Assembly (NCBI GenBank): GCA_004026145.2 | Contig: CP034986.1 | Coordinates: 14,177,804 to 14,241,803 of the forward strand | Length of the DNA: 64,000 nucleotides | Source: Takifugu bimaculatus | Taxonomy: Eukaryota; Chordata; Actinopteri; Tetraodontiformes; Tetraodontidae | Direction: 5' to 3' | Part shown: positions 61,931 through 64,000 of the stretch, in pieces | Layout of the letters: the number at the start of each line of letters is the position of its first letter | Numbering within the stretch: position 1 is the stretch's first letter | Translations under genes and position numbers: made by a program | The notes under the pieces: model-generated | Seen by the model: the letters and a program-made list of their open reading frames with translations, nothing else | The model's database searches: none | Told to the model about the DNA's origin: nothing

Positions 61931-64000
61931 AAATCTACAACTCCAAAGAAAAAAGAAAAGCCGTCTTCTCACCTAAACACTGATATTTGTTGCTTCCCTG
62001 AGGACAATCAGTGAAAAGGCCCCTGCTTGCCCTGCCCCCGGTGTGGCTGGCCTACCTATTATACAATTAGATCACAAAAGCAAACGCTAAAGCCTCACAT
62101 CAAAGACTCATTTTGAAAAATCCATCTTTCCAATTGCAGCTGATTAGGGATCCTCTAGAGGCCACTGAGAGGCAAATGTGTGCGGAGATGTAAATGAGAT
62201 TGGCCTCCCCTGTTTCCATGGAAAAGGAGTCAATAAGCATTGAAGAAACCTGGGTTCACCTTCGATGTATTTGGTAGTTCTGCTTCTACGCTCCCTCTGA
62301 GCAAACACACTAGTCTATGCCATGTACAGGCAACAGCTCTGCCTAAAGGTACCAGCCAGACAACCAAAGAGGGTGTTGGTCCCTCTGGCAAGCACAGAGA
62401 GCCTTTTTGGTGGGGTAATACAGGCCTGGTGGGTGGCCACTGGCCAGCATCACCTCATCCACATGGCCGAGCTGCTCTGAAGCAAGGCACTCTCTCCAAA
62501 TGCAAAACAAAATGAAAACATCAGGGAGAGGGATACAACTTCTGAAAGTGAGTGATGTGTCACAGTGGCCCCTGCAAAAAAATTAAAACTTTTTAGGTCT
62601 CACTGTTTTCAGATCTCAGACCCCCAAGGGCAGAAACACATTAATTGGCTTTATTTAAACCGGATGAGATGAAAGGCTGAAAGAATATGGACTTTTTAAT
62701 GGAAAACATACTCTGCCCAGTTAGCTGTCTAAGCTATCACAAGCTTTTTAATCATGAGGACTAAATCTTAAGCCTACAAATCCAGTTCCCAAACTGGGCA
62801 GCTATTAAGTTAAATGCACAGTCACAGGTAGACCTGTTGCAAACTAATGATAAAACCAATTTTACTCTCTCATTTTATGGAACCAAAAGGTATCGAACAT
62901 TATTGTTATTTTATTTTTAAAAACATGTCATTTTTCCAGTGTTCCGTGTATACAACTAGTCCTATTTTTGCTTCTAAATTGCTTTCATTCTATGATAAAT
63001 GTGTTTTCACTTTGCATTTAATGGTGCTAAACTCTAGAAACCAATATTTTAGCCAACAAAAGAGCCACCCAGCTTTCGATGTTGTAATAAAAGAAGGATT
63101 TATTATTTATTTTTTCGCAGGTATTTGCTGCAGTAAGTTAATTTTGGACAAAGTAAACAATGTGAATAAATATGCAGCACCGAAAATAGTCCCTAACAGA
63201 CGCTCTTGAATATTAGTGTAATAATGCCGTGTGTGCTTTCCACATTCATCATCTGCACACTGCTTGCAGCAGCAGGCTGGAGCTGCCTCACAGAATGCAG
63301 CCATGCAAATCGTCTTTGATGTCAGTGGGACTAAATTGGGAGATTGACATGAATAGAGGAAAATGTAAAAAAAAAAAAAAAGAAGCTTACGTGTACAGAC
63401 ACGCAGCCTTTCTTCTGGATTGTTGGCAATTTAAAGTATAGCTACACCTCAAAACAAACAACTTTTTCAACTAACCAACTGGTTGAGTAAGTAGTGTAAT
63501 TGATTGTTTCTGGTCCAACTCTTGGCATTTTAGTCAAGATATTTCACTTTGGAGTATTTTGTATTAACAATGTAAGTGTGACTGCCCTCTATGGGTTGAA
63601 ATCTGGCTATTACAACCTCTTCAGTCCCAACTGATGCCTGCTGCGCTAATGGGTCAAACTGGTATGGCTGTGGACCACTGTGGTTGTGATGTAAATGATC
63701 TCTCTCTGGCAAACATGTCCGCACTACTAGTGCTGTTAGAGTTGCTCATGCCTAGAGGCTAGTCATGTTGGTGTGTCTTCATGAGGAGAGGAAATAAAAA
63801 TAGAAATGAAATAGAAATGATCACACAGAATTGGTCTCCTGACCACACATTCATCAAGAAAGTGCTAATTCCACAATTCCTGTAGGTCATTAAGGAGCAG
63901 GCAAACATTTCCTATTAGTACTGTTCACATTTAGCATCTTTCAGGTTGCTTGAATCTATTCTCAAGTTAAAGTCTACTGAACGACCAACAGCTCACCTGT
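61931..64000. other. Unique non-coding sequence to the window end
   Basis: About 2 kb with no recognised gene. A run of about 15 A lies at about 63367-63381. The 120-codon plus-strand frame at 62847-63209 is in AT-rich sequence and shows no domain. Confidence 0.5.

Overview
The window looks like non-coding DNA from a ray-finned (teleost) fish. The base composition is moderately AT-rich and there are many (CA/GT)n microsatellites. The mobile-element remnants are of kinds common in fish: a tRNA-derived SINE with an L2-like tail, the 3' end of a Rex3/RTE-like LINE, Tc1-like and pogo-like transposons, and a hAT-type MITE. I found no convincing host protein-coding gene, tRNA, rRNA or bacterial-type operon. 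The longest open frames are low-complexity shadows of a minisatellite or isolated frames with no recognisable domain. The stretch is best read as a gene desert or the inside of a very large intron; the sequence alone cannot say which.

Layout. 1-16750 is mostly unique sequence with microsatellites at 778, 9763, 9922 and 11639. It has a full SINE at 3481-3790, a probable repeat fragment at 13986-14165, and a GC-rich segment at 15850-16060 carrying two perfect short hairpins. A decayed Tc1-like transposon, coding on the minus strand, lies at about 16755-17420. 17421-35605 is mainly unique sequence with a GACA/GACG array at 21972 and a GT array at 26155. The LINE 3' end lies at 35606-35942. 35943-48057 holds simple repeats, an 11-bp minisatellite at 41100 and a truncated reverse copy of the SINE at 44677-44894.

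The most distinctive object is at 48058-49320. It is a TIR-bounded, internally deleted pogo-like DNA transposon. Inside its transposase remnant sits a 12-copy minisatellite of 39/33 bp units, each joining two or three TTAGGG (vertebrate telomere) hexamers to a short piece of the transposase reading frame. A second clean element is a hAT-type MITE at 51884-52762 with a perfect 8-bp target-site duplication. From 52763 to the end the sequence is again mostly unique, with poly(A) tracts and a two-hexamer telomere-like patch at 61916.

No genes act together here. Any function would be regulatory (several segments look like conserved non-coding elements, but this cannot be shown without alignments) or would lie in the history of the mobile elements.
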